This document shows positions 17,061-25,050 of a stretch of DNA of 64,000 nucleotides, piece after piece. Within the stretch, counting starts at the first letter, position 1. Each line of letters opens with the position of its first letter. Origin of the DNA: Flavobacteriales bacterium (GTDB taxonomy: Bacteria > Bacteroidota > Bacteroidia > UBA10329); the NCBI GenBank assembly GCA_016124845.1, contig WGMW01000040.1, forward strand, positions 62,001-126,000. Direction: 5' to 3'. The notes under the pieces were generated by a model. It was given only the letters and a program-made list of their open reading frames with translations. It did not search any database and was not told the DNA's origin. The position numbers were made by a program, and so were the translations under genes.

Positions 17061-17087
17061 CCAAGATCCATCAGAATTGCCTAATGC

Positions 17088-17594
17088 TCAATTACGATAA
17101 TCCTTCAGGTCTTTCATCAAGGACTGCTTCGCAAAATAGATGCGGCTTTTCACAGTACCGATCGGAATATCCAGGTGCGCTGCGATCTCTTTGTACTTGT
17201 ACCCTTTCAGGTGCATGGTGAACGGAATACGTGTATTGTCGTCCAAAGCATCTATCACCTTGTTGATTTCCTTGGTGGCGTGCATGCTTTCTGGCGTATC
17301 GTCCATTGTGGCAGGCACAAAATCCAACACTTCCACCTCATCTTTTGTGGTGATCACCGTATTGGCACGCTTCATCTTGCGGTACTGGTTGATGAACGTG
17401 TTCTTCATAATGGTGTGCAACCACGCTTTGAAGTTGGTGTTCGGTGTATACTTATCCTGGTAAGTGATGGCTTTTACCATGGTTTCCTGTAGGAGGTCTT
17501 GGGCATCCTCCCTGTTCTTTGTCAGACTCAGAGCGAAATACTCCAACACATCGCTCATTTTCAGGAGTCTGTCGTTAAATGTTAATGCTGACAT
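17088..17594 (-). CDS. ECF-type RNA polymerase sigma factor
   Basis: A 168-residue sigma-70 family protein with region 2 (about 10-75: DAQDLLQETMVKAI, FKAWLHTIMKNTFINQYRK) and region 4 (about 112-165: LKGYKYKEIAAHLDIPIGTVKSRIYFAK). It directs RNA polymerase to a dedicated promoter set. No anti-sigma gene is adjacent. Its promoter region holds several TTGTTYAAC-type sites, and a B12-binding MerR gene lies just upstream in the same direction. In other bacteria the LitR/CarH regulator controls a neighbouring ECF sigma (LitS, or CarQ-like) that drives light-induced genes, so this may be the LitS counterpart. Confidence 0.92.
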   Translation of the reverse strand: MSALTFNDRLLKMSDVLEYFALSLTKNREDAQDLLQETMVKAITYQDKYTPNTNFKAWLHTIMKNTFINQYRKMKRANTVITTKDEVEVLDFVPATMDDTPESMHATKEINKVIDALDDNTRIPFTMHLKGYKYKEIAAHLDIPIGTVKSRIYFAKQSLMKDLKDYRN

Positions 17595-17607
17595 GACTTA
17601 TATGATT

Positions 17608-17680
17608 TTGTTTAACAATCTAATTAAATGGTTGAACAAACATAGATTTCAATGTTTAAACATCCAAACTTTTGTTCAAC
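17608..17680. promoter_or_regulatory. Cluster of TTGTTYAAC-type sites before the sigma-factor gene
   Basis: Four related sites: TTGTTTAACAA (17608-17618), GTTGAACAAA (17631-17640), ATGTTTAAACAT (17652-17663) and TTTGTTCAAC (17671-17680). The second and fourth are a perfect 10-bp inverted repeat, and the self-complementary third site lies almost at their centre. A further ATGTTAAACAAT occurs at 17756-17767. Such dyads suit a dimeric or tetrameric MerR-type repressor. That the B12-type MerR encoded next door binds here is inference. Confidence 0.6.
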
Positions 17681-18017
17681 TTTTTTTCATCATTTTTAGA
17701 CATTCTACGCAGTAACGCCTCTAAAACCTCAGTATTGCCAAGGTTTTCAGCGCAAATGTTAAACAATCTTAAAGGGGATTTCCAGCTCGTTAATGCTGGA
17801 AATGGTTATCGGTTAACGGATTTATAAAGTAAACGGTACAAAAGCGTTGAGTTCCTTCCTTCTTCAGGAAAACAAGAACAAAGTTTGGCTGCTTTTCCGA
17901 ACGCAGTGAGGAACCTCAGCTCGAACCCATCAACTTTACAATTCTGTTGGTTAATGATAATAGTTATTAGGAGAGATAGCTTTTCCAATAGCTAAAAACT
18001 CAATAACGAATGGCCAT
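17681..18017. other. Intergenic stretch without a recognised gene
   Basis: Between the MerR gene stop and the sigma promoter sites I see no convincing coding frame or RNA family. It holds one further motif copy (17756-17767) and a perfect 8-bp hairpin TTTCCAGC/GCTGGAAA (17779-17802) without a T run. A 60-codon minus-strand frame (17806-17988) has no coding character. Confidence 0.5.
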
Positions 18018-18899
18018 TTAACGCTTCTCGATGAGAGAAATGAAGTCGTAAGGCGTGTGAACGGGCTTTACGTTCTTAGGTAACGAACAGTCTTGGTGGC
18101 ACACCTGATAACCCGATGCATAGATGGTTTTGTCTTTGAATTCTTTTCCCAGTCTGTTGAGGTAATTCTGCATGTGACCACCAGGGGAGTTGGCAACAAA
18201 TGCAGTAACCAACACATCGGGTTTGTGCGCCTTTACCACCTTTACCACATCATCATACGGAACCGACTGCCCAAGATAGAACGTCTCGTACCCACGTTTT
18301 TTCATCAGATAACGGAAGAAAAGCAGCCCCATTTCGTGGTATTCTCCTTCGGGAAGAAAGAGCAATGCCTTTCTCGCGTTTACAAGATCGGGCTGATAGG
18401 CCTGATCAATGGCCACGTACAATTTTTGAATGATGAGACTACTGATGAAATGCTCCTGAGCGGGGTTGATGTCGTCCGTTTGCCACATCACTCCTACTTT
18501 CTGAAGAAATGGATAGAGAATTCGGATGGCTGTATCCTCAAAACCGATACGCAGCGTGCTATCGCCCAATATCTTCTCAAACTTTCTTCTATCCAGATCG
18601 ACCATGGCCACCACCAGCATGTCTATCTGAACTTGAAACTCCGCCTCCTTCTCGTTCAATTTCTCCAATTCCGTGTTCATCGTCTGCTGACAGAACTTGG
18701 CAATCTTGGAAATCTTGAAACCGTGGTTGTTGAGAATGGCCACGTTGAGCAACTTCTTCAACTCACAGTCAGAATACTTGCGGATGTTAGTATCGGTCCG
18801 ATCGGGTTTGATGATGTTGTACCGCTTCTCCCAAATACGGATGGTGTGGGCCTTTATGCCCGAAAGCTTTTCCAGATCGCTGATACTGTAGTTGCCCAT
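18018..18899 (-). CDS. MerR-family regulator with B12-binding domain (CarH/LitR-type photoreceptor)
   Basis: A 293-residue regulator. An N-terminal MerR winged helix (1-75: YSISDLEKLSGIKAHTIRIWEKRY) is followed by a four-helix cap and a cobalamin-binding Rossmann domain. The cap has the CarH signature W-x9-EH (Trp139, Glu149, His150 in MWQTDDINPAQEH). The B12 domain has EYHEMG (186-191), an E/DxHxxG motif whose His188 would be the lower axial ligand, then GQSVPYDD and SPGGH. In CarH, adenosylcobalamin holds a DNA-bound repressor tetramer in the dark, and light breaks the Co-C bond and releases DNA. All residues needed for that are present. The SRPBCC gene ends 6 bases upstream, so they share a transcript. 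Confidence 0.9.
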   Translation of the reverse strand: MGNYSISDLEKLSGIKAHTIRIWEKRYNIIKPDRTDTNIRKYSDCELKKLLNVAILNNHGFKISKIAKFCQQTMNTELEKLNEKEAEFQVQIDMLVVAMVDLDRRKFEKILGDSTLRIGFEDTAIRILYPFLQKVGVMWQTDDINPAQEHFISSLIIQKLYVAIDQAYQPDLVNARKALLFLPEGEYHEMGLLFFRYLMKKRGYETFYLGQSVPYDDVVKVVKAHKPDVLVTAFVANSPGGHMQNYLNRLGKEFKDKTIYASGYQVCHQDCSLPKNVKPVHTPYDFISLIEKR

Positions 18900-18904
18900 G
18901 GCTA

Positions 18905-19387
18905 TTACTCTGACGCTTCTGTTAACACACTTTTAACAAACTTGTTCTCAAGTACACGAAATCTGTATTCAAATATGCCTTTAACCTTACGTTCGATGAA
19001 AAGGGCATTGATCAACTTACCAACAATCCCAAGTGGAACACGGTAATGCAAAATATCGGTCATCAATGTGCCATTCTCCATCTCTTCGAAAATGTGCTGA
19101 TGATGCCAGAAAGCGTACGGTCCAAAACGCTGCTCATCCACAAACATTTTGCGGTCTTGCACATGCGTTATCTCGGTGACCCATCCCATTTTCATCATCG
19201 GGAAAGGCGTGACATTATACTGAATGATCTGCCCTTCGTACATCTTCGGAATGTTCTCCGTCAGAATCTCAAACTGCATATCATCTGGCGTGATCTCGTT
19301 CAGATTTTCGGGGCGAGAGAAGAAATCCCAAGCCTCATCCAATGAAATGGGCAGTAACTGTCGGTATTCCTGTCGGTGAAGTTTCAT
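18905..19387 (-). CDS. SRPBCC family protein (START-like ligand-binding fold)
   Basis: A 160-residue protein of the polyketide cyclase/START-like superfamily, whose helix-grip fold forms a deep hydrophobic pocket. The start HRQEYRQLLPISLDEAWDFF and the ending IFEYRFRVLENKF are typical. It overlaps the upstream TIGR01777 gene by four bases (ATGA) and lies six bases before the MerR regulator. SRPBCC and TIGR01777 genes recur next to LitR/CarH regulators in other bacteria, but their biochemical role is not known; binding of an isoprenoid or lipid is a guess. Confidence 0.85.
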   Translation of the reverse strand: MKLHRQEYRQLLPISLDEAWDFFSRPENLNEITPDDMQFEILTENIPKMYEGQIIQYNVTPFPMMKMGWVTEITHVQDRKMFVDEQRFGPYAFWHHQHIFEEMENGTLMTDILHYRVPLGIVGKLINALFIERKVKGIFEYRFRVLENKFVKSVLTEASE

Positions 19388-20289
19388 TGTAAAAGATCGT
19401 TGAGTGCTTCCTGCAATTGTGGATGGGTGAATTCGAACCCCGCATCCATGATCTTCTGTGATGAGACACGTGATCCTTCCGTGACCACTTTGGCCATTTC
19501 GCCCATTACGGTACTTACCAAAAACTTCGGAACGGAAGGAAGGAAAACAGGTCGTTTCAACGACTTCCCAATCCTCTGAATGAACTTGGTCTGTGTGGCA
19601 TTTTCTGGAGCCACCGCATTGTAAGCTCCGTGCATGTGGTTGTTCTCCACCGCATGCAGATAAATGGAAGTCATATCATCAATATGAATCCACGGCATCC
19701 ATTGCTTGCCCGAACCGATGGCCGCGCCAACTCCAAATCTTACAGGTATTGAAAGCTTGGGAAGCGCACCATCACCTTTCATCAACACAATTCCAGTTCG
19801 CACGCGCACTTCTCTATCGGCAACAGGTTTGAAAGATTGAACTGCGTCTTCCCACAGTTTACAGGTGGAACCAAGAAAATCATTCGCGGGAGCGTCTTCT
19901 TCGGTGAAAACCTTTTCTGAAGTAACCGCACCATAATAACCGACTGCGGAAGATGAGATGATGGCCTCAATACATTGGTTCCTTTTCTTCAAAACGTCAG
20001 AAAGAAGTTGCAAGGGTTTTACGCGGCTTTCAATAATTTCCTGCTTGCGCGATGGCGACCAAGGTTTATCGGCAATTCCTGCACCAGCCAGATGGATAAT
20101 GTGCGTCACATCCTTCAAGGCACGTTCATCCAACGTTCCTTTTTGCAGGTCCCACGTGAAACTTGGAACATCCAAATTCTTGTGAACTGAACGGCCAATA
20201 ATTGCCACAGCATGTCCATGCTCGCGCAGCTTTGGAATAAGCCTGCGACCAATGGAACCCGAACCGCCTGTTATGAGAATATGTGCCAT
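19384..20289 (-). CDS. TIGR01777 family NAD(P)-dependent epimerase/reductase
   Basis: A 301-residue short-chain dehydrogenase-like protein of the extended (epimerase) class. The N-terminal nucleotide-binding motif is ILITGGSGSIGRRL, and the active-site region is SSSAVGYYG (about 113-121), with the YxxxK motif weakly kept. The C-terminal DUF1731-like tail includes LPSVPKFL and VSSQKIMDAGFEF. Members are often annotated as YfcH-like or cell-division inhibitor SulA-like on weak grounds; the reaction is unknown. It is the first gene of the run TIGR01777-SRPBCC-MerR and follows the terminator of the DUF4397 gene. Confidence 0.88.
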   Translation of the reverse strand: MAHILITGGSGSIGRRLIPKLREHGHAVAIIGRSVHKNLDVPSFTWDLQKGTLDERALKDVTHIIHLAGAGIADKPWSPSRKQEIIESRVKPLQLLSDVLKKRNQCIEAIISSSAVGYYGAVTSEKVFTEEDAPANDFLGSTCKLWEDAVQSFKPVADREVRVRTGIVLMKGDGALPKLSIPVRFGVGAAIGSGKQWMPWIHIDDMTSIYLHAVENNHMHGAYNAVAPENATQTKFIQRIGKSLKRPVFLPSVPKFLVSTVMGEMAKVVTEGSRVSSQKIMDAGFEFTHPQLQEALNDLLQ

Positions 20290-20302
20290 TTCTTTAATGA
20301 AA

Positions 20303-20332
20303 AGCGCCCCGTCCCTTTCGGAACGGGACGCT
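20303..20332 (-). terminator. Terminator after the DUF4397 gene
   Basis: AGCG/CGCT outer arms and a CCCGT/ACGGG inner stem with one mismatch between them. On the minus strand T-rich sequence (GCTTTTCATT) follows. It lies between the DUF4397 stop and the TIGR01777 start. Confidence 0.75.
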
Positions 20333-20348
20333 CTATTCTGCAGGGAAA

Positions 20349-22082
20349 TTATCGAACTACTTGCAGTTTTGTAGATACAACACCTGAGTTGGTGCGTAGG
20401 TTCACGAAGTAGAATCCTGGTGCCATTTCCGAAGCTGGAATCTCCACTCTGTGATTTCCAGAAAGCATCTCTCCGAAGCTTCGCACAAATACGCGCTGAC
20501 CCATTGTGTTCACCACTTCCAAGTTGATGTTCTCTTTTTCGACCAGATCAAAGAACATGGTGGCATTATCATTTGTAGGATTTGGGAACAGAACTGAGTT
20601 GCTGATGGATTGCACCTCCTCAATTCCCGTCACATTGCTCAACGGAACCAATGCGCCTTGCGTTCCCAATGAAACCCACAGTCCGAAACCTGCTCCATTG
20701 GAATTCATGCTTGGGTCTAAGAAACCTGAGGCAAGCACCGTGATGGCGGCATCTTCCAGCATCAGGTCGGCCAACGGTGCTGCAAATGAAGCTACGTTGG
20801 TTGTACCTGTTTGATCCTGAATGGTCAGCTGATAATTCGATGTCCCCAATTCCAAATATCCCTGAAATTCTCCGTACGAGATATTGTCTACAACAGTCCC
20901 AGCACCGACTCCCGTTTCGGCAACATCAACTGTTGGCGCATCGGTAGAACCATGATATACGAGAACATCTGTCTGACTCATACCTTGGCTGGCCGCAGCC
21001 TCTCTTGCACCTTCGTAAATATCCAGCCCAAATGCTGGAGCAGGTGAGTAACCAGAACCACTTACGATTCCGTTTGCAATGGCGATATAGGTCTCTCCCG
21101 ACTTTAAGAATGGAATATCGATCGTACCGACCGAACCACCGATTCCTGCACCATCAGGAGCTACATCAATGGCCAATGGCATTCCCGCTGGCACATCAAT
21201 GAAGCCAGTAGTGGTTCTGAACTCAAAGTTTGGAATTGCCTCGCTGCCGTTGATGAATACATCCACAATGGCAGCGGCAGCATCTGCAGAATTATGGATA
21301 ACTTCCAAACGCGCCATTGCAGTCGGCAGTTCCAACAATGGACCAGCAGCCCCTGTCGATACGAAAAGGCCGAAAGCCGCACCATTGCTGTTCATCGATG
21401 GATCGAGGAAACCTGAAGCAAGTACTGTAATCGCTGCTCCGTCCACTCCAAGCGTTGCCAATGGCGCATCGAAAGCCGCAACAGCAGCTCCACTTGCAGC
21501 AGCTTGAACCTGTAAGGTGTAATCCTCAACTCCCAGGGTCAGATAACCTTGAAATTCTGAATACGAAAGGTCGTTCACGGCCTGTGCATTCAGAACGGCC
21601 AATTCCTGCACGTCTACCATTGGCGCATCTGTTGCACCGTGGTAGACCAACACATCGTTGGTTCCCGAACCACCTGTTGCCGATTCTCTCGCTCCAGTAT
21701 AGATGTCTAAACCAAAAGCAGGAGCCGGCATGTATCCGCTTGGAGAAATGATACCATTCGCAATGGCGATGTATGTCTCGCCAGCGGTCAACGGTCCAAC
21801 CGGTACGGTGGCAATAATGTCTCCTGGGCCAGTACTTGTTGAAGGTGCCACACCGATGGAAAGCGCCACTCCAGCAGGTACGTCAACAAATCCAGAAGAA
21901 GTTCTGAATGCGAAGTCGTCAATGAACGGTGAAGCTCCTCCATTCACGTACACGTCAACCACGGCCGCAGCGGCATCAGCAGAATTGTGAATGACCTCCA
22001 GTCTTGCAGTTTGAGCTTGAGCAACGCTGACCGAAGTAAAGCCTGCCAGCATCACGGAGAGAAATAGTTTTGTGTTTTTCAT
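20349..22082 (-). CDS. Secreted protein with two DUF4397 units and a T9SS sorting domain
   Basis: A 577-residue surface or secreted protein. After a signal peptide (MKNTKLFLSVMLAGFTSVSVAQA) come two units of about 230 residues (26-253 and 257-487) that are clear copies of each other: both begin ARLEVIHNSADAAAA, and both hold GETYIAIANGI, DVLVYHG(A/S)TDAP, F(Q)GYL and AITVLASGFLDPSMNSNGA. Each unit looks like a pair of DUF4397 beta-sandwiches. The end is a type A sorting domain (VLFPNPTNDNATMFFDL... VSTKLQVVR). Function unknown. The upstream region has an 8-bp inverted repeat TTGTTTAA...TTAAACAA like the sites before the sigma-factor gene. Confidence 0.9.
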   Translation of the reverse strand: MKNTKLFLSVMLAGFTSVSVAQAQTARLEVIHNSADAAAAVVDVYVNGGASPFIDDFAFRTSSGFVDVPAGVALSIGVAPSTSTGPGDIIATVPVGPLTAGETYIAIANGIISPSGYMPAPAFGLDIYTGARESATGGSGTNDVLVYHGATDAPMVDVQELAVLNAQAVNDLSYSEFQGYLTLGVEDYTLQVQAAASGAAVAAFDAPLATLGVDGAAITVLASGFLDPSMNSNGAAFGLFVSTGAAGPLLELPTAMARLEVIHNSADAAAAIVDVFINGSEAIPNFEFRTTTGFIDVPAGMPLAIDVAPDGAGIGGSVGTIDIPFLKSGETYIAIANGIVSGSGYSPAPAFGLDIYEGAREAAASQGMSQTDVLVYHGSTDAPTVDVAETGVGAGTVVDNISYGEFQGYLELGTSNYQLTIQDQTGTTNVASFAAPLADLMLEDAAITVLASGFLDPSMNSNGAGFGLWVSLGTQGALVPLSNVTGIEEVQSISNSVLFPNPTNDNATMFFDLVEKENINLEVVNTMGQRVFVRSFGEMLSGNHRVEIPASEMAPGFYFVNLRTNSGVVSTKLQVVR

Positions 22083-22128
22083 GATGTTGTTTTTATGGTT
22101 TGGCGATACAACATCACGAGAAATTATT

Positions 22129-22160
22129 TTGTTTAACTTTTAATACAATTAATTAAACAA
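22129..22160. promoter_or_regulatory. Inverted repeat TTGTTTAA-N16-TTAAACAA before the DUF4397 gene
   Basis: Perfect 8-bp arms at 22129-22136 and 22153-22160. They match the site type found before the ECF sigma gene. On the minus strand one half lies between a TTG and a TAATTTC that could act as -33 and -7 elements, the placement MerR-family operators often have. The promoter reading is weak. Confidence 0.5.
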
Positions 22161-22181
22161 TAATTTGTTTTGCTCTGATAA

Positions 22182-23738
22182 TCAACCACTTGAAATTGAA
22201 ATATTTTCCGATATTCTTTCTCCATCAATGGCTGCAGAGACAATTCCACCCGCGTAACCACCGCCTTCTCCGCATGGGAAAAGTCCTTTGATCTGTGGAT
22301 GTTCTCCATGTTCATTTCGTGGAATGCGAACGGGAGACGATGTGCGACTTTCCACCGCCACAGCAACGGCCTCGTTGGTCAAATAACCGCGCATTTTCTT
22401 GCCGAATTCCTGAAAACCGCCACGCAAGCGCTGATGTATCGCCTTTGGCAACACCTCAGAAAGTTGCATGGAAACCGTTCCTGGTCTGTAGGAATTGACC
22501 GGAAGGTCTGAACTCAGTTTTCCATTTACGAAATCTGACAATCGCTGCGCTGGTGCGGTCTGAGTTCCACCAGCCATTTTGCAAACGGTCTGCTCCACAA
22601 ATTGCTGATAGCGCAATCCGGCCAACGGACCAGCAGATGCGAACTGTTTGTAATCTTCTGGCTCCACAGGAACAACAATTCCCGAATTGGCAAACGGATT
22701 GTTCCGCTTGCTGGGACTCCAACCGTTGGTAACGATCTCTCCAGGAGCGGTGGCGCAAGGCGCGATAATCCCGCCAGGACACATACAGAAAGAATACACA
22801 CCACGGTTGTTTACCTGATTGACCAACGCATACGCAGCAGGCGGCAGCGTTTCGCAGCTCACTCCGTGATATTGAATGGAATTGATGAGTTCCTGTGGGT
22901 GCTCCACCCGAACGCCCATGGCGAACTGCTTCGCCTCTATTTCAATTCCCTTTTTGTGAAGCAACTCGTAAATGTCTCTGGCCGAATGACCCGTTGCCAG
23001 TACCAAATGCTTGGTTTCGAGTTTCTCTTCACCATTAATGACAACGCCAGCGACTTCATTATCCTTCAGAAGAATGTCGGTGAGTTTGGAATTGAAACGG
23101 ACTTCGCCACCACAAGCCACGATCTGTTCCCTGATTGCAGTAATGATATTGGGAAGTTTATTGGTGCCAATGTGTGGATGCGTGTTCACCAGAATATCAT
23201 CATCTGCACCGAACTGAATGAACGTGCTTAGAATGCGGTTCACGTCTCCCCTTTTGGTGGAACGCGTATAGAGCTTTCCGTCCGAATAGGTTCCTGCCCC
23301 GCCTTCACCAAAGCAGTAATTGCTTTCTGGATTGACGATATGCTCTTTATTAATGGCTGCGAGGTCTCTCCTTCTTTCACGCACGTTTTTTCCGCGTTCC
23401 AAAACGATCGGTTTCTTGCCCAATTCAATCAATCGCAAGGCGGCAAACAGACCAGCCGGACCAGCACCGACAATTACCACATGCTCTGCTTTGGAAACAT
23501 CTTGAAACTGTCGAGGCTCGAATTTGGGATGATGTGCTTCCACCTTCTCGCCCTTGGCGTAAACCCGAAGGCTGAGATTGAATTTGATGCTCCGATTCCG
23601 TGCATCAATGCTTCTTCGCAGTTCCTGAAAGCCGTTGATCTCGTCAAGGGGAATTCCTGAAGCGCGCGAAACGGCCTGCTTCATCAATGTCTCATTTCCG
23701 TAGTCCTGAGCGGGTATGACGAGATTGACATCTTTCAT
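22182..23738 (-). CDS. FAD-dependent oxidoreductase (COG2509 family)
   Basis: A 518-residue flavoprotein. After an N-terminal segment of about 85 residues comes the dinucleotide-binding motif VVIVGAGPAGLFAALRLIELG and the ERG end of the second strand. Family blocks follow: SNYCFGEGGAGTYSDGKLYT, LATGHSARDIYELL, GVRVEHPQ, FCMCPGG and the closing GLFPCGEGGGYAGGI, which is typical of this flavoprotein fold. The reaction is unknown; such proteins are very widespread. It is co-directional with the light-related block, 99 bases upstream of the DUF4397 gene, with no sign that it belongs to it. Confidence 0.88.
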   Translation of the reverse strand: MKDVNLVIPAQDYGNETLMKQAVSRASGIPLDEINGFQELRRSIDARNRSIKFNLSLRVYAKGEKVEAHHPKFEPRQFQDVSKAEHVVIVGAGPAGLFAALRLIELGKKPIVLERGKNVRERRRDLAAINKEHIVNPESNYCFGEGGAGTYSDGKLYTRSTKRGDVNRILSTFIQFGADDDILVNTHPHIGTNKLPNIITAIREQIVACGGEVRFNSKLTDILLKDNEVAGVVINGEEKLETKHLVLATGHSARDIYELLHKKGIEIEAKQFAMGVRVEHPQELINSIQYHGVSCETLPPAAYALVNQVNNRGVYSFCMCPGGIIAPCATAPGEIVTNGWSPSKRNNPFANSGIVVPVEPEDYKQFASAGPLAGLRYQQFVEQTVCKMAGGTQTAPAQRLSDFVNGKLSSDLPVNSYRPGTVSMQLSEVLPKAIHQRLRGGFQEFGKKMRGYLTNEAVAVAVESRTSSPVRIPRNEHGEHPQIKGLFPCGEGGGYAGGIVSAAIDGERISENISISSG

Positions 23739-23820
23739 TCGAAGGGCAAAGAACGAGAATTGTTGAAAGCACGAAATCCGAATCGTTCAAATTCGAAATG
23801 GTTTCTCGCTTCTATTCCAG

Positions 23821-24273
23821 TTACTCAAAATAAAGCGAGAACAGAAAGGTTTTGGAGTTGAGCGACTGAATGGAGTTGGTAAATACCGTTTGGTCTTTGA
23901 CCATGAGGTTGTTCAGCCCGAAGGCCATTTTCACTTCGGTGGTGAGTTTGAAATATTCGAGGTAGAAATCGACACCGACACCCAGATCCCACGTGTAATC
24001 TTCCCGTTTCATTTTCAGTATCACCTCATCACTTTTCACATCGGCCTTCGTTGCCATATCGTACATGAACTTGCCACCGCCCATGATGTACACGCGCCAG
24101 TTGTTGATCCTGCGTGAGCGGAATTTGAAATACAACGGCACTTGCAGATAAACGGAATTGACGGTCTTGTCGTACACAACTGGGACCGTATCCTTCTCAT
24201 AAATGGTGTATTCCATGGTTCGACCGATGAACGAGATGCCCGGAATGAAACGCAGGTTGAAATGTTCGCCCAA
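23821..24273 (-). pseudogene. porT: PorT-like outer-membrane beta-barrel fragment, 5' end damaged
   Basis: A 150-codon frame encoding the C-terminal two thirds of a PorT-like barrel, part of the type IX secretion machinery: LGEHFNLRFIPGISFIGR, YLQVPLYFKFRSRR, YIMGGGKFMYDM and the final strand TFLFSLYFE. There is no ATG or signal peptide: the frame opens with TTG and is stopped in frame by TGA at 24286-24288. In the next frame FLKPDSGFTDSIRA reads up to the junction as PorT might, so one or more frameshifts seem to separate it from the body. About 80-100 N-terminal residues are missing, and the divergent coiled-coil gene starts 95 bases away. A sequencing error cannot be excluded. Confidence 0.6.
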
Positions 24274-24367
24274 GCGCGAATGGAGTCAGTAAAACCGGAA
24301 TCGGGCTTTAGAAATTATCCAGGCTCTGCACTTTGAAACCGTAAGTTTGTATCTTCATACGACCTCT

Positions 24368-24658
24368 ATGGAAAACCTGAACACATACATTGGCACACTT
24401 ACCGGCCGCGTGGAAAAACTGGTGAAGTCGCAGACTGAACTTCGCGGTGAGAATGCAGAATTGAAGCAGAAGAATGCAGAATTGGAGCGGTTGGTAAGTA
24501 CACAAAAAAATGCGTTGACGGAACTGGAGGAACAGAATAAAGTTGTTAAAATTGCAAAGGCGGTTACGGATGGTGAGGAGGATCGCAAAGAGCAAAGAAA
24601 GAGGTTGAATGACCTCGTGCGGGAGATTGACAAGTGTATAGCACTTCTGAATAATTAG
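24368..24658 (+). CDS. Small coiled-coil protein upstream of zapA
   Basis: A 96-residue protein starting at ATG 24368 (MENLNTYIGTLTGRVEKLV); an in-frame start at 24347 adds seven residues. Almost the whole sequence is heptad-patterned and charged (LVKSQTELRGENAELKQKNAELE...LVREIDKCIALL), so it is a predicted parallel coiled coil. It ends 15 bases before zapA. The build and place recall ZapB, which bridges ZapA and the division ring elsewhere, but that role is inferred from context only. Confidence 0.75.
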   Translation: MENLNTYIGTLTGRVEKLVKSQTELRGENAELKQKNAELERLVSTQKNALTELEEQNKVVKIAKAVTDGEEDRKEQRKRLNDLVREIDKCIALLNN

Positions 24659-24673
24659 GATCGTTCTTTTTGA

Positions 24674-24961
24674 ATGGGAACTCAGGCGATAACAGTAAGG
24701 ATAGCAGGGAAGAGTTACCCGATGACGGTGGAATCACCGCAGGAAGAAGAAACCATAAGGAAGGCGGAGCGGCAGATACGGGAGCGGGTGAAGATGTATG
24801 AAGAGAAGTATGCCGTTACGGATGTTAGAGACCTGTTGAGCATGTGCGTGCTACAGTTTGCCACAGAGGCGTTGGAAAGCGAGGAGAAGGCGGGCGGAGT
24901 GGAGCAGGACGTGTTAAGCAGATTGAAGGCAATAGAGCAGGTGCTCGATGCCAACACTTGA
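24674..24961 (+). CDS. zapA: Cell division protein ZapA
   Basis: A 95-residue protein that binds and bundles FtsZ filaments at the division site. The N-terminal globular part is ITVRIAGKSYPMTVESPQEE (about 6-25), followed by a coiled coil with AERQIRERVKMYEEKY and DLLSMCVLQFATEAL, the usual ZapA pattern. It follows the small coiled-coil gene and precedes the 6S RNA candidate and rny, an order shared by many Bacteroidota. Confidence 0.88.
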   Translation: MGTQAITVRIAGKSYPMTVESPQEEETIRKAERQIRERVKMYEEKYAVTDVRDLLSMCVLQFATEALESEEKAGGVEQDVLSRLKAIEQVLDANT

Positions 24962-25050
24962 TCAACAAGTAGTTCGTTCTTTACATAAGATATTTAGTAG
25001 GTGAACAGTTGGTTCTCTTTGATGAACTGGCCGTAAAACCTCAACGATTT

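Noticed and set aside
16469-17071. Longer N-terminus for IPP isomerase from ATG 17071
   Set aside because: The extra codons would run through the perfect 15-bp terminator of the sigma gene; ATG 17017 matches the family start.
17910-17940. tRNA-like T-loop (CTCGAACCC)
   Set aside because: No acceptor stem, anticodon arm or CCA context could be assembled; no tRNA was found anywhere in the window.
17806-17988. 60-codon minus-strand frame in the gap before the sigma gene
   Set aside because: No homology pattern, poor composition and no start context; it crosses several small hairpins.
18093-19046. 317-codon plus-strand frame
   Set aside because: Antisense to the B12-type MerR and SRPBCC genes, whose motifs are unmistakable.
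24308-24595. Minus-strand frame that could supply the missing N-terminus of the PorT fragment
   Set aside because: It is antisense to the coiled-coil gene, Cys/Phe-rich and unlike PorT; only a few residues near 24310 look compatible, so I did not join it to the fragment.
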